Origin: Bacillus xiamenensis
Lineage (GTDB): Bacteria; Bacillota; Bacilli; Bacillales; Bacillaceae
Direction: 5' to 3'
Assembly: GCF_000300535.1 (NCBI RefSeq)
Contig: NZ_AMSH01000008.1
Span: 16,778 to 80,777, forward strand
DNA: 64,000 bases
Positions 1 to 10,610 of the stretch are shown in pieces; the first letter of the stretch is position 1; each line of letters begins with the position of its first letter. The notes below the pieces were generated by a model, which saw only the letters and a program-made list of their open reading frames with translations, had not been told where the DNA came from and did no database searches. A program made the position numbers and the translations under genes.

Positions 1-1169
1 GGATTATTGCGATTGCTTTAACAGGACGCGATGCGAAAGGACTAGCTGATAAGGCTCACCCAGTGTTTGGAACAGCATTTACAGTCATTTTATATTTATC
101 CATTGGACCGCTTTTCGCTATTCCTCGAACAGGAACCGTCTCTTATGAGATTGGGGCATTACCATTTTTATCAAGTGTGCCAGCTTGGCTTTCACTTCTT
201 TTATTTACACTTGTCTTTTTTGGTATTACGTATTACCTTGCTTTAAACCCAACAAAGATTGTCGATCGAGTGGGGAAAGTTTTAACACCAATTAAATTTA
301 CCATCATTTTGATTATTATCGTCAAAGCGCTTTTAACGCCAATGGGTGTGATTGGCACACCAGATGTATCTTATAGCAATGGATCTTTCTTCAAAGGATT
401 TCTTGAGGGCTATAAGACAATGGATGCTCTTGCTTCGATTGTCTTTGGAATTGTGGTCATCAATGCCATTAAAGGGCGCGGCGTGACAAGTAAAAAGGCA
501 CTTGCCTCTGCTTGTATCAAAGCTGGTCTGATTGCAGCATGCGGTTTAACATTTGTGTATTTATCACTTGCTTATTTAGGCGCTTCTAGTACACACGCGA
601 TTGGATTCGTTGGAGACGGCAGCAAAATCTTGGCTCAGTCTTCCCAATTCCTATTCGGCAGTCTAGGAAATATTGTGTTAGGTGCTGCCATTACAGTCGC
701 ATGTTTAACGACAAGTATCGGTCTTGTCACATCATGCGGGGAGTATTTCTCAAAGTTACTGCCTAAACTTTCATATAAAACGGTCGTAACGCTCGTCACA
801 TTATTTAGTTTCATCATTTCAAACTTTGGATTAGCTCATATTGTCGCTTTCTCTGTTCCTGTATTAACAGCGATTTATCCGCTTGCGATTGTGATTATTG
901 TGTTATCACTTGCTGATAAATGGCTTGGACATAGAAGACCTGTCTATGTTCTCTCTTTAATCTTAACAGGCTGCGTCAGCTTATTTGACGGTTTAGCCGC
1001 AGCGAACCTCCCAATCGGTCCAGTGAAAGACATCTTTAAAGCCGTACTGCCATTTTATGACCTTGGCATTGGCTGGATTGTTCCTGCTTTACTTGGAGTC
1101 ATCGCCGGGTTCGTCATTTCTCTTTTCACTTCTTCTGCTTCAGAAGAACAACAGAAACAAGCTTCATAA
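1..1169 (+). CDS. braB: Branched-chain amino acid carrier, BrnQ/BraB type (5' end outside window)
   Basis: The open frame is continuous from position 3, so the gene starts before the window; a GTG at 63 is internal. The visible part is a run of hydrophobic segments typical of the LIVCS family of sodium-coupled leucine/isoleucine/valine importers in the cytoplasmic membrane, including the segment beginning TGTVSYEIG and a C-terminal charged tail SEEQQKQAS. The family is usually about 440 residues, so roughly the first 50-70 residues are missing. The position next to ezrA, convergent with it, matches braB of B. subtilis. Family assignment is strong; the exact paralog (braB or brnQ) rests on synteny. 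Confidence 0.9.
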   Translation, partial: IIAIALTGRDAKGLADKAHPVFGTAFTVILYLSIGPLFAIPRTGTVSYEIGALPFLSSVPAWLSLLLFTLVFFGITYYLALNPTKIVDRVGKVLTPIKFTIILIIIVKALLTPMGVIGTPDVSYSNGSFFKGFLEGYKTMDALASIVFGIVVINAIKGRGVTSKKALASACIKAGLIAACGLTFVYLSLAYLGASSTHAIGFVGDGSKILAQSSQFLFGSLGNIVLGAAITVACLTTSIGLVTSCGEYFSKLLPKLSYKTVVTLVTLFSFIISNFGLAHIVAFSVPVLTAIYPLAIVIIVLSLADKWLGHRRPVYVLSLILTGCVSLFDGLAAANLPIGPVKDIFKAVLPFYDLGIGWIVPALLGVIAGFVISLFTSSASEEQQKQAS

Positions 1170-1172
1170 TTT

Positions 1173-1213
1173 GAAAAAAGCTGAAGTCCTAAAAATGGAC
1201 TTCAGCTTTTTTA
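1173..1213. terminator. Bidirectional terminator between braB and ezrA
   Basis: An inverted repeat with arms AAAAAAGCTGAAGTCC and GGACTTCAGCTTTTTT and a 7-nt loop lies between the two convergent stop codons. A-runs and T-runs on both sides allow termination in both directions. It overlaps the last codon of ezrA. Confidence 0.85.
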
Positions 1214-2914
1214 TTGGTGCTGGTATTCTTTTTCTTGCTTCGCTAAAAGTTTGTGGACGGCTCCAGGTGATGCTTTTTCAACAGCCGCTGCTGCCACATC
1301 AAATGAACCGTTATAATCATAGGCATAAAATCTTCGTTCTGCTTCTTTTAATTGCTCTGACAAGATATGATTTTGACTTCTGAACCGGTTGCCGTATTGA
1401 ATGATCCGTTCAATTTGATCCACTTTACTGAGCATTTCTTGCGTCTCATGAGCGACACTTCTCACTGTTTCAGAGGCTTCTTTTAATTGTTGGTTCACTG
1501 CCGGCATATTCAAAGGCAGGTTCTCAAGCTGCTCATGCACTTGCTGAATCATCTCCTGCGCTTTTTCAGCACGTTCTTTGATGTCAGCAGGTACGCCTGG
1601 AATATTGCTTTTATGCAGCTGTCGTACTGTATCTGTCAGCAGTGTTTTAAGTTCAGTCAGTGTTTCTCTCGCCTGCAGTTCTTCTTTTCGTAACGATTGA
1701 AGATGATCTTTAAACGATTCATGCAAGGCTTTTGCTTCCTCGATAAAGGTCTCGAGCTGATTGATTTCAGTCATTAATAAAGAATATGCCACATGATCAC
1801 GATCGAGTTTCTCACGTATTTGCTTCATGAGCTTTTCAATTTCTTCTAAGCGTTTCTCAAAAGCTTTCTGCTGATCAAGCTCTCCTGCTGTCAGCTTGTA
1901 GCTTTCTTTCACAAGGGCTGTTTCTGCCTTTGTTTGCGTATGATCCTGTTCAAGCTTTTGGAATGCTTCCTCAAGCTCAGGCATCTTGCTTTTTATTTCC
2001 TGACCTGCTTCTACTTCTGCTTCCAGCTGATCATACAATGTCTGAATCGCATCATCGATCAATTGCAGAATGCTGGATGCTTCATCTAAATTGAGTTCAT
2101 CAATGAGTAATTTTTCTGCTCGAGTCAGCTGTTTATTTAAATTATCCAGTTCTTTTGTGATTTGGATGTGCTCCAGTTTGTAGCCTTTGTCTGTCATTTC
2201 TTTATAACCGTCTTTCAGCTTCGTCAGCTGACCTGGTACAGTTTGTTTGCAGTCTGCGATGAGCTTCGGTACATCATTGATATATAATTGCAGCTGATCG
2301 AGTCTGCGGTCTTGCTCAAGCAAAATTTTTCTTGCTGTCATGTAGTTTCCGTTTTCTGTCTCTTCTTCATACTGCTTGATCCCTTCCCAGGCCTCATCTA
2401 AGTCCTGCTCCATTTTGTCATAAAGGGTGCCATATAAATGGCTGTATGCAAGCAGATTTTTTCGAACGGTTTGGTATTGCTCTTTGACCTTTTCAATGTC
2501 TTTGCGGTTTTGCTCCTCGCTTGTGACAAGGTCTGCAATCTCTTTTAAAATGTCTTCAATGTTCGAATCAGCAGCTGCCAGCAAATCCCCAATATGTGCC
2601 AGGACTTGCTTAGCTTTGGAGAATCGATATTTATCAGAATACTCCTCTGCATCGTATAATAGCTCCTCTACCTTTGGAAGATGGGCTGTGACGATATCGT
2701 CCCACTCTGCACGCCATCTTTCAAAAAACTGCTCTGTTTCTCCGGTCATTTTTAAATGTTTGATTTTTGAAATTTCTTCTACAATTGATCTGTTTAAAAT
2801 TTCAATTTTCCATGCTTCCAATCGGTCAATCTCTTTATATATATTTTTTCGAAGGAAGTAACCGACTGAAAACAAAGCAAGCAAAATGACAATTAAACCG
2901 ATGATTAACTCCAT
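1211..2914 (-). CDS. ezrA: Septation ring formation regulator EzrA
   Basis: A 567-residue protein close to the usual EzrA length (about 562). It has one N-terminal membrane anchor (about residues 3-21, ELIIGLIVILLALFSVGYF) followed by almost continuous heptad-rich coiled coil, which is the EzrA spectrin-like architecture. The C-terminal stretch around YGNRFRSQN resembles the conserved QNR patch needed for mid-cell localisation. EzrA links FtsZ to the membrane and to penicillin-binding proteins and prevents extra Z-rings. The start follows a GGGGGCTC Shine-Dalgarno region. hisJ is divergent and braB convergent, as in B. subtilis. Confidence 0.97.
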   Translation of the reverse strand: MELIIGLIVILLALFSVGYFLRKNIYKEIDRLEAWKIEILNRSIVEEISKIKHLKMTGETEQFFERWRAEWDDIVTAHLPKVEELLYDAEEYSDKYRFSKAKQVLAHIGDLLAAADSNIEDILKEIADLVTSEEQNRKDIEKVKEQYQTVRKNLLAYSHLYGTLYDKMEQDLDEAWEGIKQYEEETENGNYMTARKILLEQDRRLDQLQLYINDVPKLIADCKQTVPGQLTKLKDGYKEMTDKGYKLEHIQITKELDNLNKQLTRAEKLLIDELNLDEASSILQLIDDAIQTLYDQLEAEVEAGQEIKSKMPELEEAFQKLEQDHTQTKAETALVKESYKLTAGELDQQKAFEKRLEEIEKLMKQIREKLDRDHVAYSLLMTEINQLETFIEEAKALHESFKDHLQSLRKEELQARETLTELKTLLTDTVRQLHKSNIPGVPADIKERAEKAQEMIQQVHEQLENLPLNMPAVNQQLKEASETVRSVAHETQEMLSKVDQIERIIQYGNRFRSQNHILSEQLKEAERRFYAYDYNGSFDVAAAAVEKASPGAVHKLLAKQEKEYQHQ

Positions 2915-3254
2915 AATGAGCCCCCTTGTTGTGATCTAAGTGATGTCAGGGTAAAAGTGTCCCGAATAGACCTGAGAACCCTTTCGTGTCCGCTTTGCAT
3001 TTGCTTTTTATAAGCAGGATCGTATGTTTTCCAAGACGATCCATTCACGGTTTTATGTATGTTTTTTCAAGAAAGTCATTCAGCGCTTTCTATCATTTGA
3101 TCACACGTCTCAATGTGACCTGCTTTTATGTATGCGGAAGCTGTCGTTTTCATTGTTATTATGATACCATGTAACCAACATTTTTGGTCATGATTTTTCA
3201 TTATTTTCACTGATCAACATCACGTTTTTCAAAATATCGACAAGAGGTGACGAC
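2915..3254. other. 340-nt intergenic region between divergent ezrA and hisJ
   Basis: No convincing gene is seen; the one plus-strand frame (2986-3174) has no ribosome site or family resemblance. The region must hold both divergent promoters, but I could not fix a consensus pair with confidence. hisJ has a clear AGAGGTGA ribosome site at its right end. Confidence 0.5.
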
Positions 3255-4070
3255 ATGCTGAAACAAGATGCACATCTACATACTCCGTTTTGCCCGCACG
3301 GGACGCTTGATCCTTTTCATTCTTATATTGAAAAAGCAATGAAAAAGGGATTTGATTCCATCACCTTTACCGAGCATGCTCCGCTGCCACCTTCGTTTCG
3401 CGATCCAACACCTGAGCAGGATAGCGCCATGAAGCTTCAAGACCTTGAAGCGTATTTGACGAAGCTGGATCAGCTGAAACAGGAATACAAAGGACAATTA
3501 ATAGTAAAAACTGGGCTTGAGGTCGACTATATCAGAGAGTATGAACAGGAAACAAGTGCCTTTTTAGACTGCTACGGTCCTGAACTAGACGATAGTATTT
3601 TGTCTGTTCACTTTCTTCCTGCTGGCGATGATTATATTTGTCTTGATTTTGACGAGCATGCCTTCAAGCAGCTGATCAGCATTTATGGCAGTATCGAGCA
3701 GGTCTACGAAAGCTACTATGACCAAATTCATTCTTCTATTCTATCATCTTTAGGTCACTATAAGCCAAAGAGAATCGGTCATATCACCCTTGTCCAGAAA
3801 TTCAAACAGCTTTTTCCATATGAGATGCCGCCTGAACTACGTCAAAAGGTCACCCTTTGCCTTGAAGAAACGGCAAAAAAAGGCATGTCCTTAGATTTTA
3901 ATACATCAGGTCTTCGTAAGACATATGCCAGAAGTATCTATTTGGAGCAATGGATGATTGATTTCGCAAAACAGAAAAAAATTCCGCTCATATTCGGGTC
4001 TGATGCCCATCAAGCGGAAGATCTCGGGTATGCGTATGATCAGTTTGAAGACATGATCAGTTTCAGGTGA
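3255..4070 (+). CDS. hisJ: Histidinol-phosphatase, PHP type
   Basis: A 271-residue PHP-domain phosphatase that converts L-histidinol phosphate to L-histidinol in histidine biosynthesis. The N-terminal metal motif DAHLHTPFCPHG and the C-terminal metal motif FGSDAH are both present, as are the internal GLEVDY and the histidine of SVHFL expected for the HisJ subfamily. The ATG follows AGAGGTGACGAC. The gene stands alone rather than in a his operon, as in B. subtilis. Its last 31 nt overlap the 3' end of the convergent refZ gene. Confidence 0.95.
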   Translation: MLKQDAHLHTPFCPHGTLDPFHSYIEKAMKKGFDSITFTEHAPLPPSFRDPTPEQDSAMKLQDLEAYLTKLDQLKQEYKGQLIVKTGLEVDYIREYEQETSAFLDCYGPELDDSILSVHFLPAGDDYICLDFDEHAFKQLISIYGSIEQVYESYYDQIHSSILSSLGHYKPKRIGHITLVQKFKQLFPYEMPPELRQKVTLCLEETAKKGMSLDFNTSGLRKTYARSIYLEQWMIDFAKQKKIPLIFGSDAHQAEDLGYAYDQFEDMISFR

Positions 4071-4705
4071 GTATCCAGTGCCGGCTCTTTCGGCTCTAGT
4101 AAATGATGGAGTGAGCGGCTTAGTTCCTTAAAGTACGTTTGATAAAAATAAGGCTCACTTGGATTGATATAGAGCACCTCCGCTAAATATTGAGGCTGTA
4201 AATACGGCATCATCAGAAGTGATTTCAGCTGAATCATAAAAGAGGAGAGTGAAAGCTGCTCACAAATCACGTGGGTTTTTTTCCCTTTTTCAATGATCAG
4301 TTGAAACAAGTATTTTTCTTTTGTTAAATAGGTCGACATGATTTCCCTAATGAGCGTCGAATCAATGGTCACTTCTCGATAAACGAAACGGGTTAATTGA
4401 CGGTTTTCATGCTGATAAGATAAAATATCAAAAACCACATGAAGTAAACATTCTTTTGCGTGACGGGTTTCCATGTGATGGATGTGCGATTCAATCATGT
4501 GAATATAGCCTTCATAAAAATCGGAGACGAGCTGCTCTAGCAGTCCTCCTTTTCCTTGAAAGTAATAAGATATATGGGCAACGTTGACGTTTGCTTCTTT
4601 CGCAATCTCACGGACAGAGGTACCAGAAAATCCTTTTTGGTTAAAAAGTCTGATGGCAGCTTCAATAATACGGTCTTTTGTTTGCACGTTTGTTGATGTT
4701 TTCAT
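4040..4705 (-). CDS. refZ: TetR-type regulator of FtsZ assembly, RefZ
   Basis: A protein of about 221 residues with an N-terminal TetR helix-turn-helix (RIIEAAIRLFNQKGFSGTSV to ISYYFQGKGGL) and an all-helical C-terminal domain. RefZ (YttP) binds palindromic motifs near the chromosome poles and inhibits FtsZ during sporulation. I prefer the ATG at 4705 over the one at 4723, because GAGGGGTGAG sits at proper spacing before it and lies within the longer reading. Between hisJ and ytsP it occupies the yttP position of B. subtilis. No RefZ-binding motif was identified here. Confidence 0.9.
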   Translation of the reverse strand: MKTSTNVQTKDRIIEAAIRLFNQKGFSGTSVREIAKEANVNVAHISYYFQGKGGLLEQLVSDFYEGYIHMIESHIHHMETRHAKECLLHVVFDILSYQHENRQLTRFVYREVTIDSTLIREIMSTYLTKEKYLFQLIIEKGKKTHVICEQLSLSSFMIQLKSLLMMPYLQPQYLAEVLYINPSEPYFYQTYFKELSRSLHHLLEPKEPALDTHLKLIMSSN

Positions 4706-4831
4706 CCGCTCACCCCTCTTCATGTGTACTTACTTCAAGATGAAGGCAGAAGTTCCTTTTACAATTGCTCGACAAATCCCACATGCAAAACGCAAGTTAT
4801 GTATTTTTGAGATAGAAAGTAGGAGATTTTC

Positions 4832-5332
4832 ATGTTTCATGTCGAAAAACAGTCTGGCGATCCATCGAAAGACTATCAATTACTGATTAAACAAGTAGAA
4901 GCGATCACAGACGGCGAACCAGACCTGATTGCCAACTTAGCAAATGCTGCGGCATTATTGTATCACTCACTTCCTGAAGTGAACTGGGCAGGATTTTATT
5001 TGGCAAAGGGCGGCGAACTTGTACTTGGACCGTTTAACGGACTGCCTGCTTGTGTGCGCATTCCTTCTGGAAAAGGCGTTTGCGGCACCGCATTTGCGAC
5101 AGGTGATGTGCAGCGTATCGCTGATGTGCATGCATTCCCTGGTCATATTGCATGTGATGCAGCATCGCAGTCTGAAATTGTGATCCCGCTTAAAGTAAAT
5201 GGACAAATCATTGGGGTACTCGATATTGACAGTCCAGTGAAAGACCGCTTTAGTGAAGTAGATGAGACCTACTTAATTCAATTTACAGAGGTTCTCCAAC
5301 AGGCGTTATCCGTCTCTAAGGATGCGGAATGA
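4832..5332 (+). CDS. ytsP: Free methionine-(R)-sulfoxide reductase, GAF domain
   Basis: A 166-residue single GAF-domain protein of the fRMsr family, which reduces free methionine-R-sulfoxide with thioredoxin as electron donor. The three cysteines expected of the family are at about 74 (ACVRI), 84 (GVCGTA) and 108 (IACDAAS). NWAGFYL and VLDIDSP are further family signatures. The start follows TAGGAGATTTTC. The gene sits between refZ and rpsD and ends at its own terminator, so it is probably monocistronic. Confidence 0.93.
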   Translation: MFHVEKQSGDPSKDYQLLIKQVEAITDGEPDLIANLANAAALLYHSLPEVNWAGFYLAKGGELVLGPFNGLPACVRIPSGKGVCGTAFATGDVQRIADVHAFPGHIACDAASQSEIVIPLKVNGQIIGVLDIDSPVKDRFSEVDETYLIQFTEVLQQALSVSKDAE

Positions 5333-5336
5333 TGCA

Positions 5337-5368
5337 GGAAAAGCAGGCAGATTGTCTGCTTTTTTGTT
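5337..5368 (+). terminator. Terminator of ytsP
   Basis: The inverted repeat AAAAGCAG...CTGCTTTT with extra inner pairs and a 3-nt loop is followed by TTTTTTG, just after the ytsP stop codon. Confidence 0.8.
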
Positions 5369-5424
5369 TTGCTTTCTTCCTCGATGAATGCCGACCAGGT
5401 TTGACATTCTCCTCTTTAAATAGG

Positions 5425-5453
5425 TTGACTTCTCCTATCCAGCATCATATAAT
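5425..5453 (+). promoter_or_regulatory. Promoter of rpsD
   Basis: TTGACT at 5425-5430 and a perfect TATAAT at 5448-5453 are separated by exactly 17 nt, a strong sigma-A promoter in front of the rpsD leader. Confidence 0.85.
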
Positions 5454-5459
5454 AGAGTT

Positions 5460-6245
<786 letters not shown>

Positions 6246-6275
6246 TTTCATGACTCTCTCAAAGAGTGAGCAAAC

Positions 6276-6320
6276 AAACCCTAGAGACCTTGATTGTTCA
6301 AGGATGTCTAGGGTTTTTTG
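6276..6320 (+). terminator. Terminator of rpsD
   Basis: The arms AAACCCTAGA and TCTAGGGTTT, extended inward by pairing of CCTTGA with TCAAGG, are followed by a T-run. Confidence 0.88.
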
Positions 6321-6563
6321 TTTGCGTTCCACCATGACCTAACACCTACAAGATGAAAGCGAATGTATGACAGTGTGTAACAACATCCTTATCCAAAACC
6401 TTTCTTCGCAGCATCACCACCATCTCCGCTTCACTATGTGATGGTCATTCCCACATACAAATATTTAGCTGCAATTTGTCTATTGGTACAATGATGATAG
6501 ATGAAATAAAAAAAGCACCGACGTCTTATCATCTTCTTCTATAGCACTTAGCTGGAGGAATGC
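6321..6563. other. Non-coding gap before the YrvL-like pseudogene
   Basis: No gene, RNA or repeat is evident. A TACAAT box near 6487-6492 could be a -10 element for the downstream gene, but no matching -35 is seen. GGAGGA before 6564 is the ribosome site of the broken gene. Confidence 0.4.
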
Positions 6564-7118
6564 ATGTTTTTTATATTAGTCATGATTCTCATTCTCTTCG
6601 CCTTGTCTATTTTCGCTTATTCTCTTTTAAGAAAAAAACAGATCATAGATGCACCACCAAATGTATTGGCTGCGATGTTGTTCATCTTACTGATCTTTAT
6701 TTCTCTCTGTTTTGTGATCACAGTTCCAAGTGTCATGCTGTGCATAGTGGCTTTAGGGGGAAACTTTCTTTTTGGAGAATATATAACATATGATTCATTT
6801 TTTTCATTGATCTCGTTCTCTTTGTTAGTAGGTGTGATAGTGGTTTTTTTGTCACCTTTTCTTCTATTCATAGGCAAAGGGCTGGCCTATTTATTCAAAC
6901 TCCCTGCATGGCTGACTTCTGCTTTGGAGTGAATCATTTCTTGGATCGTTTTACATCTCTCTATCAAGTATGTCCTTCACATAAAACTAGTGAATGTATC
7001 CATATGGGGACACGGCACATTAATTTTATCTTTCTTTGTCAGCTTTTTATTTATTGGAATTGATCTCATATATTCAGGGATGAAACAGCGAAAACCACCG
7101 CTGGATGAACATGCTTAA
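6564..7118 (+). pseudogene. YrvL-family-like membrane protein broken by an in-frame TGA
   Basis: From ATG 6564 (GGAGGA upstream) a 122-codon hydrophobic frame ends at TGA 6930-6932. The same frame continues without shift for 61 more codons to TAA 7116-7118, encoding ISWIVLHLSIKYVLHIKL and a further membrane segment ending SGMKQRKPPLDEHA. The whole would be a membrane protein of about 183 residues with around four spans. The YDSFFSLISF stretch and the overall arrangement resemble the YrvL regulatory membrane proteins; this family call is from memory and tentative. The intact continuation points to one nonsense mutation rather than an unrelated downstream frame. The first 122 codons could still be made. 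Confidence 0.72.
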
Positions 7119-7132
7119 TGGCTTATAACAAA

Positions 7133-7162
7133 AAAGCGCCTAGATATGATTCTAGGTGCTTT
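7133..7162 (-). terminator. Terminator of the isochorismatase-family gene
   Basis: Read on the minus strand, AAAGCACCTAGA pairs with TCTAGGCGCTTT across a 6-nt loop and is followed by a T-run. The stem includes the stop codon of the gene. Confidence 0.75.
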
Positions 7163-7721
7163 CGCTTGTCCACTTTGTCATCAGCTGTTCTGCTGTCAGG
7201 ACTGTCGCAAATTCCTCATGCAGTGTTGCAAGTGAGAGGCGATGGATCGTTTCTGGGTCATAATATGTACCAGTTTGATCTGTGAGTCCAAAGGCAGCTA
7301 CTGCATCCGAAATGAGGTATGTATCAAAGCCTAGGTTTCCACTCATTCTTGTTGTGGTAGATACGCAGTGCGGTGTTGTGAGTCCAGCGATCACGACCGT
7401 ATCAATCTGGTTTGATCTTAACTGTTCCTCTAAGTTTGTACCTATAAAGCTGCTGTTGACTTTCTTACGTATGACCATTTCTTCATCTAGCGGTTTGGCG
7501 ATTTCTTTGAAGAGATGCCCTTCATTTGCCGGATGAAATACGGAGTTCGGCTTGTCAGATGTATGCTGAATATGAATGACTGTCCAGCCTTTTTTTCTCC
7601 AAAACGTCAATAGACGATTGATATTCTTCTCTGCATCTAGATTATTCCGTTCTCCCCATTTTTCGTGCTCGAACGCCTTCTGTACGTCCACAATAATCAA
7701 AGCCTTTTGATTCTTTTGCAC
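7152..7721 (-). CDS. Isochorismatase-family cysteine hydrolase
   Basis: A hydrolase of about 189 residues, starting at GTG 7721 after GGGGGTGGG; the longer frame to 7865 adds 48 residues without family resemblance. The Asp-Lys-Cys catalytic triad is visible: Asp12 (LIIVDVQ), Lys86 or Lys87 (VIRKKVNSSF) and Cys119 (TTPHCVSTT). The cis-peptide AGLTTPHC region is also typical. The family hydrolyses amides such as nicotinamide, or isochorismate; the substrate cannot be told from sequence. It lies in the accessory pocket between rpsD and tyrS and has its own terminator. Confidence 0.9.
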   Translation of the reverse strand: MQKNQKALIIVDVQKAFEHEKWGERNNLDAEKNINRLLTFWRKKGWTVIHIQHTSDKPNSVFHPANEGHLFKEIAKPLDEEMVIRKKVNSSFIGTNLEEQLRSNQIDTVVIAGLTTPHCVSTTTRMSGNLGFDTYLISDAVAAFGLTDQTGTYYDPETIHRLSLATLHEEFATVLTAEQLMTKWTSEST

Positions 7722-7933
7722 AAACGCCCACCCCCGATGATTGTTATTCACTATATGTAGTGTAAAGAATGGTGGTTGATTTGTACATGTTTTTATTCGG
7801 CTATGTACGCTGTTTTGTCTGTTTTTGCAGCAAAAAGATAAATCACACACTGGCCATGATGTCATAGATGCTAATGAGCTTCAATCTTTCACATGCCCCG
7901 CAAAGCCTATCCCATGGCTTATCTCTAACGACA

Positions 7934-7968
7934 TGAAAAAAGACAGCACATGACGGCTGTCTTTTTTC
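7934..7968 (-). terminator. Terminator of the lipase gene
   Basis: GAAAAAAGACAGC and GCTGTCTTTTTTC form a perfect 13-bp stem with an 8-nt loop, with T-rich sequence on both strands, immediately downstream of the lipase stop codon. Confidence 0.85.
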
Positions 7969-7973
7969 ATTTT

Positions 7974-8615
7974 TTAATTCGTATTTTGTCCCCCGCCATT
8001 CAATCCTTCTTTCACATAGCCTTTGACTTGGCTTGAGGTTAATAGTCCGATATGTCCGACGCCATGGATCCGGACGTTTCTTGCGCCAATTAAGTGAGAG
8101 AGGCTGTTGACGACGATGAGATCGGCTGAGCTATAGATCGATGTATATAGGATTTTTTGATTTGGATCGGTGCCTGGTAATGCTCTGAGTGAAACGAGTC
8201 CGTTCGCTCCACCTAGTGTGACGACGTTTTCAATTTTATCTCCGCCGTCTAGGTTCTTAATGTAATATAATGTGTTGGCTCCACCCATGCTATGAGCCAC
8301 AATATCTACTTTTTTAGCGCCCGTTTTGGCTAGTACATCTTTCACGTATCTAGAAAGACGCGGGCCATTGTTCAGGTTATTGCCTGTTTTGTCTATGAAA
8401 TCGATTGCAAAAAGTTGGTTTTGATCCCATCCCTGTGATACCAAGTACCGTTTGATCGAAGCAAAGTTATAAGATGCACCGCCCATGCCATGTACCATCA
8501 CAACCGGATTATGCTCAGCCGCTTTGACCTCTTTTGGCTGGATGAAGGCCATTGAACCAATCACTAATGCAAGCGCAATGAGAATTTGCAAACTCCTTTT
8601 CTTTAAAACAATCAT
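7974..8615 (-). CDS. lipA: Secreted triacylglycerol lipase, Bacillus subfamily I.4
   Basis: A 213-residue preprotein. Residues 1-32 form a Sec signal peptide (KKRS, then a hydrophobic core to PKEVKA), leaving a mature enzyme of 181 residues starting AEHNP, the length of B. subtilis LipA. The nucleophile elbow is AHSMGG rather than GHSMGG, which is diagnostic of this minimal lipase family; the acid is in SSADL and the histidine in GVGHIGLL. It hydrolyses acylglycerols outside the cell. The start at 8615 is preferred over 8621 because the AAGGGGG ribosome site is too close to the latter. It could equally be named lipB. Confidence 0.95.
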   Translation of the reverse strand: MIVLKKRSLQILIALALVIGSMAFIQPKEVKAAEHNPVVMVHGMGGASYNFASIKRYLVSQGWDQNQLFAIDFIDKTGNNLNNGPRLSRYVKDVLAKTGAKKVDIVAHSMGGANTLYYIKNLDGGDKIENVVTLGGANGLVSLRALPGTDPNQKILYTSIYSSADLIVVNSLSHLIGARNVRIHGVGHIGLLTSSQVKGYVKEGLNGGGQNTN

Positions 8616-8819
8616 GTTCATTCCCCCTTATTTTTCTAATACGTCTCTATTTTAAACAAGAAAAATATGACAGAAAAGTGAACAAGGTAATATTTATAAG
8701 ATCTTTTTATATCACAATAAATAATGAAAAAGCACCTTGGCCTTTTTTAAATTAAAACAAAAAGACTACGAGACTTTCTTTCCTATATAATATGAATAGA
8801 CAAAAGGAGGTTCTACTAG

Positions 8820-9176
8820 ATGCTCTTCACTCAAACACCTGCACCACCCTACTATGCAGTGATTTTCACATCAAAACGAACAAATGTTGAATAGAAAGAG
8901 TACGCTGCTGCTGCTCAAAGAATGGAACAATTAGCGAAAGACTTGGGCGGGTTTCTTGGAATTGAAAGTGTACGAGATGAACACGGGACTGGGATTACTG
9001 TGTCGTATTGGGATTCATTAGCAGCAATCAAAGAATGGAAAGAACATACAGCGCACCAGCGTGTTCAAAAAAAGGGGGAAACAGATTGGTACGAATCCTA
9101 TACGACCCGAATTTACAAGGTGGAGCATGATTACACAAACAAAAATTCACTCCTTGAAAAAGAAGCAAATGAATGA
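8820..9176 (+). pseudogene. Antibiotic biosynthesis monooxygenase (ABM) domain gene broken by TAG
   Basis: AAAGGAGG (8804-8811) precedes ATG 8820, which opens MLFTQTPAPPYYAVIFTSKR and reaches TAG at 8892-8894 after 24 codons. The same frame continues unbroken through KEYAAAAQRMEQLAKDLGGF and GITVSYWDSL to TGA at 9174-9176. The combined product of about 117 residues has the layout of small ABM-domain (quinol monooxygenase-like) proteins: an N-terminal VIFTS strand, a helix with RMEQLA, then GFLGIESVRD and YWDSLAAIKEWK. A shorter product from ATG 8922 would lack the first strand and has no ribosome site. One base change (for example CAG or GAG to TAG) explains it. Confidence 0.82.
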
Positions 9177-9250
9177 GGCCCTGCAAAATAGTTGGCTCTT
9201 TTTAACAGGCGCTTGAACTTGCAGCAGCCTTCATCTTCATTCCTGCTTCT

Positions 9251-9290
9251 AAAAAAGAAAAGCACCCACATATTAATATTTGAGGTGCAT
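9251..9290 (-). terminator. Terminator of tyrS
   Basis: On the minus strand, GCACCT and GGGTGC arms around an AT-rich loop are followed by TTTTCTTTTTT, about 20 nt past the tyrS stop codon. Confidence 0.7.
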
Positions 9291-9310
9291 TTCAATGATA
9301 TATTTGCTAT

Positions 9311-10603
<1,293 letters not shown>

Positions 10604-10610
10604 TCAACAT

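Noticed and set aside
1057..1383. 108-codon frame across the braB end
   Set aside because: Overlaps braB, the terminator and ezrA in another frame, with no coding signs.
2427..2861. 144-codon plus-strand open frame inside ezrA
   Set aside because: Antisense shadow of the coiled-coil gene; no ribosome site or recognisable domain.
6930..6932. In-frame TGA as a selenocysteine codon
   Set aside because: No Cys-type redox context, no visible SECIS-like stem and no expectation of selenoproteins in this group; a nonsense mutation is simpler.
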